Shown in pieces: positions 23,501-34,900 of a stretch of 64,000 bases of DNA. Numbering within the stretch: position 1 is the first letter of the stretch; each line of letters starts with the position of its first letter. Below the pieces are notes generated by a model. It ran no database searches and was not told where the DNA came from. It worked only from the letters and a program-made list of their open reading frames with translations. Made by a program: the position numbers and the translations under genes. The stretch spans positions 1,524,001 through 1,588,000 of the forward strand of contig CM018036.1 in the NCBI GenBank assembly GCA_008638375.1, in the 5' to 3' direction. The stretch is from Nyssa sinensis (taxonomy: Eukaryota > Streptophyta > Magnoliopsida > Cornales > Nyssaceae).

Positions 23501-26500
23501 TAATCTACTTGGTGACTCCAAATTGAAAACAACTGCTTAAGTAAGACGAACAACTTTCTAAAATCTCTGAAAAGAAGTTTTAAGCCGTTGATTTATTAGT
23601 AGCTTAATTCTGAATATTGCACCAAGAGGAACAACTTCATTGCATTTCACATTCAGGTTAGCAGCCAATTACAATGTATAGCTCATTAATTTATATATGC
23701 TTTCCAAGTAGTTTCTTCACTTACCTATCTACAAAAAAAAAAATTTCATCTTTCAACTCATTTATATACAATACCTATCAAAAAAAAAAAAAAAACTCAT
23801 TTATATAGAAACCTTAATTCCTAATCTCTCTAAGCCAAATAAAAACAAGATCAGTATCACAAGCAATCTCCCTGACCAAATCCATGAAAAACCAGAAGTT
23901 GTTCAACTTAACAAAGCCATGTACCAACTAGATGAGCCAGGCTGCAGGAGTCTTTTCATACCATTCAGCTTGATCTATGCCATTTCCTCATGCCCTAACA
24001 AAAGACCGTAATTTTTCAGAATTCTAACTAAAAGTTCCACATCGACGATACAAGTGCTCCCAGTCTTATTAAATGCATGGGGACCTTTCGGAGTAGTGAA
24101 ATATGAAGAACATTACCCGCCCCTTCCACTATAGTAACCTGACAGTCAATAGCGTCCAAAAGTAACTGGCAAAAACATCAGAGATTGGCACAGTTTAAAG
24201 ATCATCTTGCAGAGACAATTATATATCAGTTGCTAGGAGTTCTACCATATTGTCCTTCAATAATTTCTCTTCAAGACAAATACCCTCTCAAAAATCCTTT
24301 TAATTCTTTTGCATCAATTGCAAAGCTCCCAATAATCAAAAGCTCAGTAAATGACATAAATCAGGCAATACTTAAGACTAGTGAGAAGATTCTGCATAAA
24401 TTCTACTGATGATAAGCAACCCCACTTCATTCAGCTGCCGCAAGAGCAATCCAAAGCTCGACATCAATGAAAATTTTGATGAAATTTTGGTACTAATGAA
24501 TGGCTTTGTGGAAATTGTGGATGATCCTCATCTTCAACATGTGGTCAGATGGTCACAAAAAATGATGAGCAATCACCAAAACTTGACTATTAACTCCCCT
24601 TTTACACCACAAACATTGGAACTAGTGTCTTAATAAAAGATCCAAAAACATTTTGAACCTAACACACAAAAATTGCAAACCAACATGAGACAACTTTGAG
24701 TTTCTAGAGCCTAAGTTGCTTTTGAATACAAAAAAAAAAAAAATTATTCAAGAGGATGGTGCATCAGGTGCCTAGTACATGTGGATTACAAAAAAGTGTA
24801 AGAATTAAAGTCCTATAAACCTCAAGTCCTCCAACAATTTTAATTCTGAAATTTCTCGATTTTTTATGGGGAAAAGAAAACCAATAACCAATATTGTGAT
24901 TAGCCTCTAATATCTAGAAGAGTAGCTCATAAGCAGCTTTCCTAACTATTGCTTATTTGAATTATAGATAAGTTTCTTACAAAAATACTTGCAGAAATTT
25001 TAATAATGTCATCATATGCATAGTGATGGCCATTAAAAGCCCCAATCTAAATGAACCTCCTGCAGGCACATGCCTCCCTGCCATCATTCTCATTATGATG
25101 GAAATTCATGTAACATACCTCTGGAGAAAATACTAAACAAATAAAGACCAATAAACCATGGCAGAAGTTCATCCCACAATAAAAAAAAAAGAATTTCCTA
25201 TTCAGTAAAAAAGCAAAAAATTGCTCAGTGAGTTATAAATATAGCAATAACCAAAATGTAGATGTTCAATATTAAACATGGGAGATTATATAAACAATAT
25301 CCAATAACATATCAATTCATCATTGTATCACATGATCTTTATTAGAACAACTGATATTTTCAATAAAAATTTTGAAGATGCAAACCTTGTTTGTCAAAGG
25401 AGATGTGGGAATTTCTATATTCAGTAAGCAACTTTTGGGGAAAATTCCCTTCTCTAAATCTCTTATCGCTGCATTAATTAACGGTAAACAGACAGTCACA
25501 GCATTCTTGAAATCACTATCTTGACTTTCATCCTTCTTCCTGAAATAGATTATGATACCAATTTATTACATATATCAATACTCATAAGAAAACAGCAAAA
25601 AATACCATACAGGACTATCAACACACCAGTTCAGAGATATTGATATAGATGGTACACCACTAATCAGTGCCTCTCTAGCACCAGCCACAACACCCGAGTA
25701 AAACCTGGAGGATTCTCAAGGAATAAATATAGTTACAGTCAAGTCTTCAACCCAGACTAAAATAAGTATAGAAAAATCAATTCAACCCCCAACACGTTCA
25801 CATCTTCAATAATTGTTGCAGATAGAGAAGAGAGATTTCAAGGGCATAATGTGTTTCCAAATGAAAGCCCAGTAGTCTTGAAGCAAGAAGATCTAGCTAA
25901 CTAGGATGAAATAAAGCCACGTGCAAACTACTTACATGTGATGGCCACAACTGGAACCCCTATTAATTCCACTAATTACCTAAATATCAGATAAAAAAAT
26001 GTGAATTAGGAGATTTTCTGTAGCAAATGTAGCAAAAATCTCATTCCTGATGATGGATAAAAGCATACCAGCAGAGGCTTTGACCACGAAAACAGAGCCC
26101 CAGATAATGCCAACGACACACAATCCGCAGGAGTCCCTGAATGAAAGAGTCAACAACAAAGCCTAATAAGATCAAAGTCATGCATAATGTGTATAAATTT
26201 GGATCAAATTTATACAATCTTATAAGCACAAAACAAAAGATCAACCCTAAGCCAATTAATAGAAACGGCTCAATTAAATCATATAGGTGATAACTAGAAC
26301 AATCCCAAATAATGATTCATCAGAAACTGATTGCAACATTGCATTGACCGAATAATGAAGAAGACAAAGATGGAAATATAATTGTACCAGAAACTTCATA
26401 AGCCGTGGCACCATTTACTTCAGCCGAACTCACTGCAACCGTTTCCCGGAGTGTCACGGAATGACCCGACACCGATTTGTCCCTGAACCAACCCACCGAC

Positions 26501-27032
26501 AAATCAACAAACCCACAAATTCTCACATAATCCAAAAAACCTAAACCCAAATGACAAAATTAAATTATCACAAATCGAAAGTAAAACCCCCAATCATTTA
26601 TAGATGTAACACCAATACAATAAATCAAACAGGCCCCCATAACCAGATGATATAATTAGCAGAACCATATATATTCATATAATTATATATAACGACAGAC
26701 GAAAAAAAAAATCAAAATTAACAGATAACGCACGATTGCGGGGCGCAGACATGGACATTGTAGAGGCCTTCACGAACCAGAGCTTCGACAAGGTAAGCAA
26801 GACCAGGTGACTCAATCCCATCACTATTTGTGACCAAGACAATGGGCTTTGAACTTTCTTCATCTGAATTGGGTTCAACACCATCAGAAGGCGAAGTAGA
26901 AGAACAGGCTTCGCTGGACTCATCGGTTTTCTTAGATTGTTCCCCTTCGCCACCCTTTCTGCTGAGGAGGACTTCCTGGAGATTCGTTACCAGACCCGGG
27001 GGTAAGAGATTGTTCTTCGCAGACGTAGTCAT
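20547..27032 (-). CDS. SurE-like 5'-nucleotidase / acid phosphatase, C-terminus frame-shifted
   Basis: Predicted metal-dependent nucleotide phosphatase of the SurE superfamily. Ten exons in gene order: 27032-26734, 26482-26388, 26136-26069, 25979-25936, 25704-25627, 25539-25386, 22451-22299, 22191-22081, 21392-21324, 20702-20547. All phases close, giving 408 residues. Signatures: PIVLVTNSDGIESPGL (about 63-78), SDKSVSGHSV (100-109), GTPADCVSLALSGA, VISGINRGSSCGHHMFYSGV (155-174). The usual N-D-D of SurE reads N69-S70-D71. The Ser/Glu-rich residues 25-62 precede the domain. In the last exon the frame after IESDVQTAA runs into an unrelated 31-residue tail, while one base along it would read DWIVALQAVL and stop at 20606-20608. 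Intron 6 is 2.85 kb. Confidence 0.88.
20742..20759. repeat. Poly(G) homopolymer run
   Basis: About 18 G in a row in SurE-like intron 9. Such runs are error-prone in sequencing, which matters because an apparent one-base frameshift lies about 100 bp away. Confidence 0.9.
20830..20947 (-). mobile_element. tRNA-derived short SINE, copy D, in SurE-like intron 9
   Basis: A T-run, then ATAGGTAAGACACACACCCA, the GGGACTTAAACCCTC B-box complement and AAACTAACGCTTGAATG. Flanked by TACTCCAAGATTCC (20816-20829) and TACTCCATGATTCC (20948-20961), a 14-base target-site duplication with one mismatch. Confidence 0.85.
22924..22983. repeat. Perfect 30-bp tandem duplication
   Basis: Two identical 30-bp units beginning CAATTATAATTTTTGTTGGG lie at 22924-22953 and 22954-22983, in SurE-like intron 6. 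Complete identity suggests a recent event or an assembly artefact. Confidence 0.95.
23239..23334 (+). mobile_element. 5'-truncated SINE-like insert with perfect 20-bp TSD
   Basis: GAAGGAAGCATTTTCATATG occurs at 23239-23258 and again, identical, at 23315-23334. The 56-bp insert between reads TAGCCAATCCCAAATAGTTG, then a GGAATAAGGCTTTG segment, then a TTG-rich end. This resembles the 3' end of plant SINEs that finish in (TTG)n, as in the tobacco TS type (from memory). Only the 3' part was inserted. Confidence 0.75.
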
Positions 27033-27034
27033 TT

Positions 27035-27036
<2 letters not shown>

Positions 27037-27067
<31 letters not shown>
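27037..27067. repeat. (GA)n microsatellite in the SurE-like 5' leader
   Basis: On the coding strand a CT run of about 30 bases ends five bases before the ATG at 27032. Pyrimidine-rich leaders are common in plants. Confidence 0.9.
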
Positions 27068-27069
<2 letters not shown>

Positions 27070-27795
27070 GATGATGGAGATGAGAAAGGATAGGGTAGGT
27101 TCGAACTGAAGAATCAAAACCCTAGAGAGAGAGTAAAAAAGAGTCAGAAAAAGGAGGGCAATAAAGCGCTGAAAATGAAAAGCTGATTGCGGCAATGGAT
27201 TGATAGACCGGTTCTAACGGTGTTATTCAGAACGAGATTAGAGAGAGAGAGACAGTACTTGTTTCAATGGTACGAAATGGGAGGGGGAGAAGGAACAGTG
27301 ATGAGTGATTGGCTGCTTCGAGGTGAAGGTGATAAATCAAAACACGCGCATCTCTCAGCGCGTGATAACCACTGTTCAATGAAGCCCTACACAGTGATTA
27401 ATGTGTGCATATCACCTAATGTGTGCTCTACACACATTAATTACGTTGCAAAAATTCAACTCACGTATGATAATTAATAAAAAAAAAAAAATTGACTTTC
27501 ACTGCTAAACTTAGTGTACACTTGAATTGCACACATTAATCATGTTGTAAAAATTTAATATTTACAAATATTCAACACGTAATTAAAATGATTGAATATT
27601 TACAATATGATGCTTTTTAATTTTGTTTTTTTAATAATTTTCATAAAAAAAATATATTATATTCATATATGATTTGTTTAAAATCAACAATTTAGAGTAA
27701 TGTTTTAGGTGTTATTTAAGAATTAGAGATAAAATAATTGAGTATATAAAAACTTATTTCTTAAATTATTTAATAATTAATTACACTAGACTAAT

Positions 27796-28052
27796 TCACT
27801 CATAGGTATGTAGCTCAATATTGTAAAACGAGTTGAGTTGCTTGAATTCGGTTTGTGCACGACTTGTTCTAACACGACTCGTAAAATAAATAAGTTAAAC
27901 TTAAACACATTTGAAAATTTATAACACGATTCGATTAAAAATTCGTTTAAGATCGATTTAAAAAATAAATAAGTCAAAATTAATTACAATTTTAAATAAG
28001 TCAAACTTGAACAATTAATTACTTGACTCAACTCAACTTAATTTATTTACCA
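27796..28052. repeat. Dispersed AT-rich repeat, copy 1
   Basis: Contains AAAAAATAAATAAGTCAAAA and a series of AAGTCAAACTTGAACAATTA-like blocks ending in GACTCAACTCAACTTAA. A related order occurs at 46303-46440. The pattern of repeated ACTCG/GAGTTGAG words resembles LTR or DNA-transposon debris, but I cannot name it. Confidence 0.35.
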
Positions 28053-28540
28053 TCCTAATGCAAATTCATTACCATGTTATAAAATGTTAAGAGTAATATC
28101 TCTGAATTTATAACACATTTTTTTATTTGAATTTCAAGTAGTCTTTTTTAATATAATCATAATAGTGTGGTGTTTGGGAGTTAGGGCGTGAAGGAGCGTG
28201 CATCCAGTCGCGAGGGCAGAGGATGAGGATGTGAGCAGCGTTGGCAAACTACCATCTTGAACAGTTTAATGGGCCCGTTTTATTTTGATATTGTCCCTAT
28301 TGATAAAACAATGCGAAGAAATTTCTTGATGACCAGAACCCATGGGCCCATCAACAAGGACAGGATCAACCCAATGGATGTAGCATTGGGTTACACAACG
28401 CCTCCTTTGCAAGAAGGGATCAGTTTTGGAATGATGCGACTATGTTGTACAAATGTTAAGGTAGCATCTCCAAGATTTACTTTTTAACCTAGACCATTTT
28501 CAAACGAAATGGCAGGAAGAATAAAGATAGGAAAGCAAAG

Positions 28541-28887
28541 TTAATAATATTGATATTTTTTATTTTATTTAATAATATATAAATATTTTTTTCAGTTAAT
28601 TATTTTTTTAAAATAGCAAAATTATTTTTTTTATTTTTAAATTTTGAGCATTTTTTTACTTTTTAAATAAATATTGATTAAAATCTTAAATTTTTTTATA
28701 TAAAATAAAAAAAATATTTAAAATAGTTATAAAAAAACATCAAAATTAGAAAAATAGAAAAATAAAAGAGATAGTTTTGTCATTTTTATTAAAAATTTTA
28801 ACTAAATGAGTATATTTATATATTATTAGGTAAAATAAAAAAATTAGTATAATTTTAAAATTTTCATAAAAAAATCAATATTATTGT
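28541..28887. mobile_element. AT-rich foldback element, third family member
   Basis: The left end TTAATAATATTGATATTTTT is mirrored by the right end AATCAATATTATTG. Inside, TAATAATATATAAATAT near 28570 and its inverted match near 28820 extend the stem. It shares block order with the element at 4590. Confidence 0.45.
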
Positions 28888-29580
28888 CGAAAATCTCATA
28901 AAAGTTCAATTTAATTTTTTTAAAAATGAAGAAAAGGCATTCCTTTAGCATTTCTTTAATAATTCGAATAAGATTGTATGTGGTATATAAGAATTATAAA
29001 GATGTTTGCTTGACTATACACATAAACAAAGTTTTTTTTTTTTTTTTTTAATAAAACTAAACAAAGTTAATTACATCTAGGGGCAATTCTTGATTTTGGG
29101 AGTTCCTTCTAATAATGGCCAACAACTCATGATAAACAATCTAGTTAGAAGCTTCCTCAGCATGGAACCTTCCCAACATACAAACAACAACACATGATTT
29201 TGCAAAAACAACCAACATTAATTTGGAGTTTCTTACATTACCCTATGTGTCTATATATTTGTTTAGAATTTTACATTAATGATCACAGATTCAGAAATTT
29301 TAATTAATGGGTCAAATTGTAAGTATAAAAATTTAAGAATTCATATGAATATTAAAAAAAAATGAAAAGTCAAGTCTTATTTTGTTTTAAAAAAATTTAA
29401 CAAAATTAATAATAAAAAAATTTAATATTTAAATTTTAAAGGAATCAAATTGCATACATAAAAATTTAAAAGAAATGATATGAATATATAAAAAAATTGA
29501 GGACAAGTCTTAATTTCTTATAAAATTCTAATAAGATACCTATTTTTTTTTAGGCCATGGCTTCCTCTGTGCCCTGCATC

Positions 29581-29584
29581 CGCC

Positions 29585-29664
<80 letters not shown>
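29581..29664. repeat. (TA)n(GA)n microsatellite
   Basis: A short TA tract is followed by about 64 bases of GA with one GAGGAG interruption. Confidence 0.95.
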
Positions 29665-29665
<1 letters not shown>

Positions 29666-29804
29666 ATCTCCTAATAAACTAATGATGTGATCAGGTGCTT
29701 TGTCATTTACATTATTATGAAACTGACTTGCAACCTAAACTATGTTCACAAAGACTTGAGAAAACCTGTTTAATTTTTTTGTCAAATGCAATCCCTTCGT
29801 CCTA

Positions 29805-29819
29805 TGTATATGTGTGTGG

Positions 29820-29861
<42 letters not shown>
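29805..29861. repeat. (TG)n(TA)n microsatellite
   Basis: TG repeats with one GGG interruption run into about 30 bases of TA. Confidence 0.95.
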
Positions 29862-29865
<4 letters not shown>

Positions 29866-30215
29866 ATGCGAAAGTAATCAAATAAATAATAAAGAAAACA
29901 TAAGATTTATATAATTCGACAAGATATCTACATTTGCGGATAACAATAATCAGTCCATTATATATCAAAGAGATTACAATAGCAAAAAAATTTCAAAAAT
30001 CAAAACCATTTTTTCTCCAATGACGACTATTTCTCCTTAGTCAAAAACTTAAAAAATAATACGTTTATATAAGTGGGTTACAACATAAGAGACAAAATGG
30101 GTCCAAAAACAAAAAGCGGGTCGAAAAAGATTTTCACAAGAACGATCATTTTTCGGATTGTCTTGAATCACAAACGAATTATCACGAATTCAAATAAATT
30201 CATGACAACCAACCA

Positions 30216-30247
<32 letters not shown>

Positions 30248-30913
30248 TTGAATGTTTTCATTAGCACAAAAAGGAAAGGGAAAATCGTTTTCATTAGTAT
30301 TTTATAAACAATAATAAAAAAAATTTGCATTTGACTCATCTCACCATTTATTAAAGTTATAAATAAGAATACTAGCCCTGCATTTGCAAGCCATGCACTA
30401 ACTCCCACTTAAAATATTAATTAATGAGTCCACCAACTGCTTCCTAATCTCATTAATTAATCACAAACAAATTTTAAATTAAGCACATGCAATCTTCTCA
30501 AAACAACTAATTTTCTATTACATTTATCTCTATAACATGTATCCAACCTTACTATGCATGAGATCAAGAAAAAACTATGTTTGCCTAATGACTAATGATG
30601 TGGCAACTTTTAATTTTCTGCCCATCACTCACCCGACTTGGGACACCTCGTGGTGATATGCCTTTTAATAATACTTTATCATGTGTGTTACTACACACTA
30701 AAACATCCGAGCTCTCATTCAAGCAACTACTTTCGGACCCAAAATTTAGTGAGTAGCATCACTAATAAAAGTTACCATTACTACCTTTCTCTACTAGTTT
30801 GGTTATCACATCCATGAGGCCCATCATGACTCACCAGCGGAACTCACCAATATGAAAAGATGGTAACCAAAGGTGGTAAAAAGAAGTGGTGAACTTAGCA
30901 TTACTTCTAAAAG

Positions 30914-31565
30914 AAAAATTACACAATTCTCTTGAGATATCTGACAAATACACTACACTCGTGAGGTTTCTAACAAATACACTACACTCCTCTCACATTT
31001 CTAAATTACGTTCCATTCCCCAACTTTATCTATCAAACTATGAAAATCTCCTCTAAAGAACACGTCAAAAAATGTAACAGGAAATCATGTAATCAATAAA
31101 AAAAAAATTTAAATGTCAAGAATACCCATAAACACAGTATAAAGACTATTTTTTTGCCCGAATTCAATGACATGAAATGATATTTTTACCCATGTCAAAA
31201 TGACAAATTTGCCCTCATTTGCATTTGGACTGCATTTCTCATAATTTTTGCCTCGTTTACATTTCATCATCACAATTTCTACAATCACCATTCACAGACA
31301 CACGGATTATGTACATAATTGTATATACCAGAATGAGGGAGGGAGAAAGAAATTGAGCCAGAAGAACATGGTATTTCTTAGGGGCGTTTTTGTCTTTTCA
31401 GTTGTGTTAACTTTTAAGTAACAAAATGCTTATTTTTTGAGAAGGATGAATTTGTTATTCACCAACTACCATAATGTCCGTCTCGTGACAAATACTGACA
31501 GAAAATGCACTGTAATTTTAGAAATGTGGGAGAAATCTCAAGGGAAGAAGCCAGTGTAATTTTTC
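30914..31565. mobile_element. Non-autonomous element with long imperfect terminal inverted repeats
   Basis: The left end GAAAAATTACAC, followed by CTTGAGATATCT and later CTCACATTTCTAAATTAC, is matched on the opposite strand by the right end GAAAAATTACAC, then CTTGAGATTTCT and CCCACATTTCTAAAATTAC. Two CAAATACACTACACTC copies lie in tandem in the left arm. The element is about 652 bp and has no coding frame of note. The superfamily is uncertain, as no clean target-site duplication is visible in the A-rich flanks. Confidence 0.65.
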
Positions 31566-31937
31566 CAAAAAAATAATCTTGTTTTCACAAGACTAAAAAG
31601 CAATCTGACATGTTATAAACATAGATAAAGTAAATGAAAAAAATATAAAAATGAAAAAATTAAAGAAACGAAGAAACTTAACATTTATATTTGAAACTGG
31701 AATCAGGTATCACACAAAGATACATTCCTCCATATTCATAACAAGGACTATTTGTTACCTCATAAAAAGAAAATAAGTTGTGAAATAGGAGATACAAAAA
31801 TCTAAAAATGAAGGTAAAACTAAAATTGGAAAATAATTGCTAACCCAAAACATTCAACAAATGCATTTACCCAAACTGGCAGGCTGGAAGGCAATTATTA
31901 TCATTTTTTCATAAAACATCCAAAAGACAAAGTCTTA

Positions 31938-34900
31938 CTATTTTGTTTGATGTTGCAATTTTGCTTTGAGTGCTTCAATGACTGCTGAGAAATCCTGATC
32001 ACTGAGGCCGCGAGATTTTGCCACTTTGTATAGTTCATTTGCAGCAGCTGCAATTGGAGTATGTTGAGAAACGGATTCAGCTAATCCCAGAGCAAGCCGC
32101 AGGTCCTGCCACAAATAAATTTGTCGTAAGGTCACACCATAGAGTTCATGTATTGTTCGGAATCCATGGAAAATGCAAACCTTTTGTTGATGCTTCAAGG
32201 GAAACGCAGTAGGATACTGGGATTGGACCATTGAGGGACCTTTGGTCGAGAACATTGGTGCACTGATGGCACCCTGTGAAACTACCTGCAAAAGCATGGA
32301 AGTGCAAAAATGGTATAGATCTCATATGCAGTCATAGATAGACAATTGCTCATTAAATTTGGTCCTTCCCAACAAAACAATTCAAGCTTTACATTATTGA
32401 AACCTATAATGAACTATTTCAAGCAAGATGCTTAAATCTAAGAAACAATCCACTAGATTTTCTTGATAAATTAGGGAGCACTCCATAAATTATATCTTGA
32501 ATGTTTTCACCATGTTGACTAAGCCAGTACTTTGTCTTGTTATGAGTAAAAGATTTTATTCTCTGTGTCTCTCTCTATAGCCAGTTCCCCTCAAATAAAT
32601 ATCAGTCAAAGATTCAATTTTTGCTTCCACTCTAAAAGTATACGTGATCATTTCTTCCTCAAACATGATGTAATCTCTCTCTCTCTCTCTCCCCCTCTCT
32701 CTCTCTCTCTCACACACACGCACACACACACACAAGGGTGCATGCACACATGTATGTTCGAACTCCAGAAATGTAACAAGACAAGAAGGAAAAGTATGAG
32801 TAGGTAACATGCCCCGGAGGGTAAGAAATGATGCAGAGCAAATTCAGCAGATGGTGATATCCCCTTTCCAGTAAAAACTACAAAGTGCCATTCTATTGGT
32901 GGGAGTTTATTTTCAACAATTTACCTCCATGCCAATAATTGGTGGGTGACAGCCCAATGGCCCCAACACGCTAATTTACAATCCCAACATCTATCATTAG
33001 GCAAAAGCCTATATTTAATTCCCCAAGGACATTTCAAGTAACGAATAGACTGATACTCTCTACTTTGAGTTTAACTTTCATGCCATTCCATTCTCCTCAT
33101 GCATTATTGAATTAATGAAGCAAACAAATAACAAAAGCTTGATATTACTGAAATTCCGTGAGAGGAAAAAGAGTGTAGGAAAGCAATCAATTCACTTGGA
33201 CTTCTATAAATGGCAAGGTAGAGCTTATCATCCAATAGGATATGTGTTGGACTAAGGAATACCTCCACCAGTACACTTGGGTCCAGCCCCACTTTCTCAC
33301 TAAGAAGCAATCCTTCAGAAAAAGAAGCCATCATACTGCAAATTGTTAAAAGACATTGTATGAAACTGGTGTCATCAAATTAGTCGGAACAGGCACACAA
33401 ATAAAATGAATTATCTCAAGAGAAAATCTGCAGAACCTTCCCATGATCATATTGACAACAAGTTTCATTGCAGCTCCATTTCCAACATCCCCAAGGTAAA
33501 ATCTGGACTGAAATAATAGCAAGTATAAAACTAATAAAATAAAAATAGAAAATGGAAGTTGGATCTCTTGGTTTAGGGAATCAAACAATATAGGAAGACG
33601 TAATACCTTTCCCATGATGTCTAAGAATGGAGCAACTATTTCATATAGATATCTGTCACCTGAAGAAAAGGCAGTTATAGCTTCAGTTATCTAAAGCCCA
33701 GGTTTTGGATGGAGAAAAGAAGGTTTGTGTGTGAAAAACGAAAAAAAAAAAACAAATATGATAGAGGAAATTTGCCGATAACTAATAACAAGAAGCTTGC
33801 TTACCCGCGGCAAGAAATATCAGCTGTCCATCTTCTGCTGGCTTTTTGGAGCCTGAAACTGGAGCCTGTCAGAAAAGCCACTAATCTAATTGAAGTTTTT
33901 GCTTAAGATGATTATCATTCAATTGAAGCATGCATTAAAAAAATAACTCTTTGGTGTTTTTTTTTTTATAAGTAAGACACATGCCAATTTGTCCCAATTG
34001 GGACTTGAACCCTCAACCTCCTCTTTGGGAGGTAGAGGAGGTACCACTTGAGCTAACACTTGGTGGTCTTTTGGGGTGTATGTGCAGATTTTCTAAAGTT
34101 TTAATCTGAGTATTGATTGAAAAAGAAAAGAAGATGAAAAATACACTAACACTTCTGTGCCTTGAATGCTTAATGGAGATATAGAAAAATAAAATTCGCT
34201 TAATTCACCTCCAAAAATAGCGCCCCAGTGGCCTTGATATGTCCACTAATCAATTTAGAAGTGTCAGCATCAACCGTGGAAATATCTACATACCTGCAAG
34301 CACCAATCCAAAGAATGAAATTCAACAAACAAGCTAGACATCACCCTCAGAGAAAGAGGCATTGATATCCCACAATGGATGTTATTTTGGAAGCTGAGCT
34401 GTAATTGTAGATGACGGATATATAAACAAATATAAGAAGCGTGCGATATTCATAAGCATTTCAACCAAACTATTTATTTGTGAAGGCTGAAGGAGAATGC
34501 ATTCTTGAGTATTACTTCATACAAATCTAGTTCAAGGCCCTTAAAATCTGCATCTTCCATGGGGGGGAAATAATATAATTCAAATGCATTGCTGTATCAT
34601 CCTTCAAACTACAATATTAACTAAGAATAGAAAACTATAAGAACCTTTTCTTTACTATGTAGACCCAAAGCAAAAAAAAACTGAAAGAAATTATGCAATT
34701 GCCAAGTTAACAAGGCGAGCCTTTTGGTTTTCTTTCTGGTAGGTAGATTACCAATGTAGAAATGCAGTCACACCTTGTGAACATGATTCTTCATGTCTAA
34801 TATGTACACATATATTTGTAGAAAAATATCTTACATCGAATAATATGCAAAAAATGAAAAAATCAATAACTAGAAAGTATTAAAAAAATTATTACCTGTA

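Larger units (their letters stand above)
27033..31937. other. Repeat-rich spacer between the SurE-like 5' end and the GLYR2 3' end
   Basis: Holds the SurE-like promoter, a dispersed AT-rich repeat (27796), a foldback element (28541), large microsatellites (29581, 29805 and 30216) and a terminal-inverted-repeat element (30914). A frame at 28257-28487 is open but shows no recognisable domain, and I do not call it. Confidence 0.6.

Noticed and set aside
24185..24633. Two neighbouring 74-codon frames on the plus strand
   Set aside because: They lie in SurE-like intron 6 with no recognisable domain, no splice partner and A/T-driven composition.
28257..28487. 76-codon frame between the SurE-like and GLYR2 genes
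   Set aside because: Composition is protein-like in part, but I see no domain, promoter or partner exon. It may be a captured fragment.
33955..34066. Possible tRNA genes at the A and B boxes
   Set aside because: No acceptor stem or cloverleaf can be folded around the boxes. Poly(A) tails and target-site duplications show they are SINEs.
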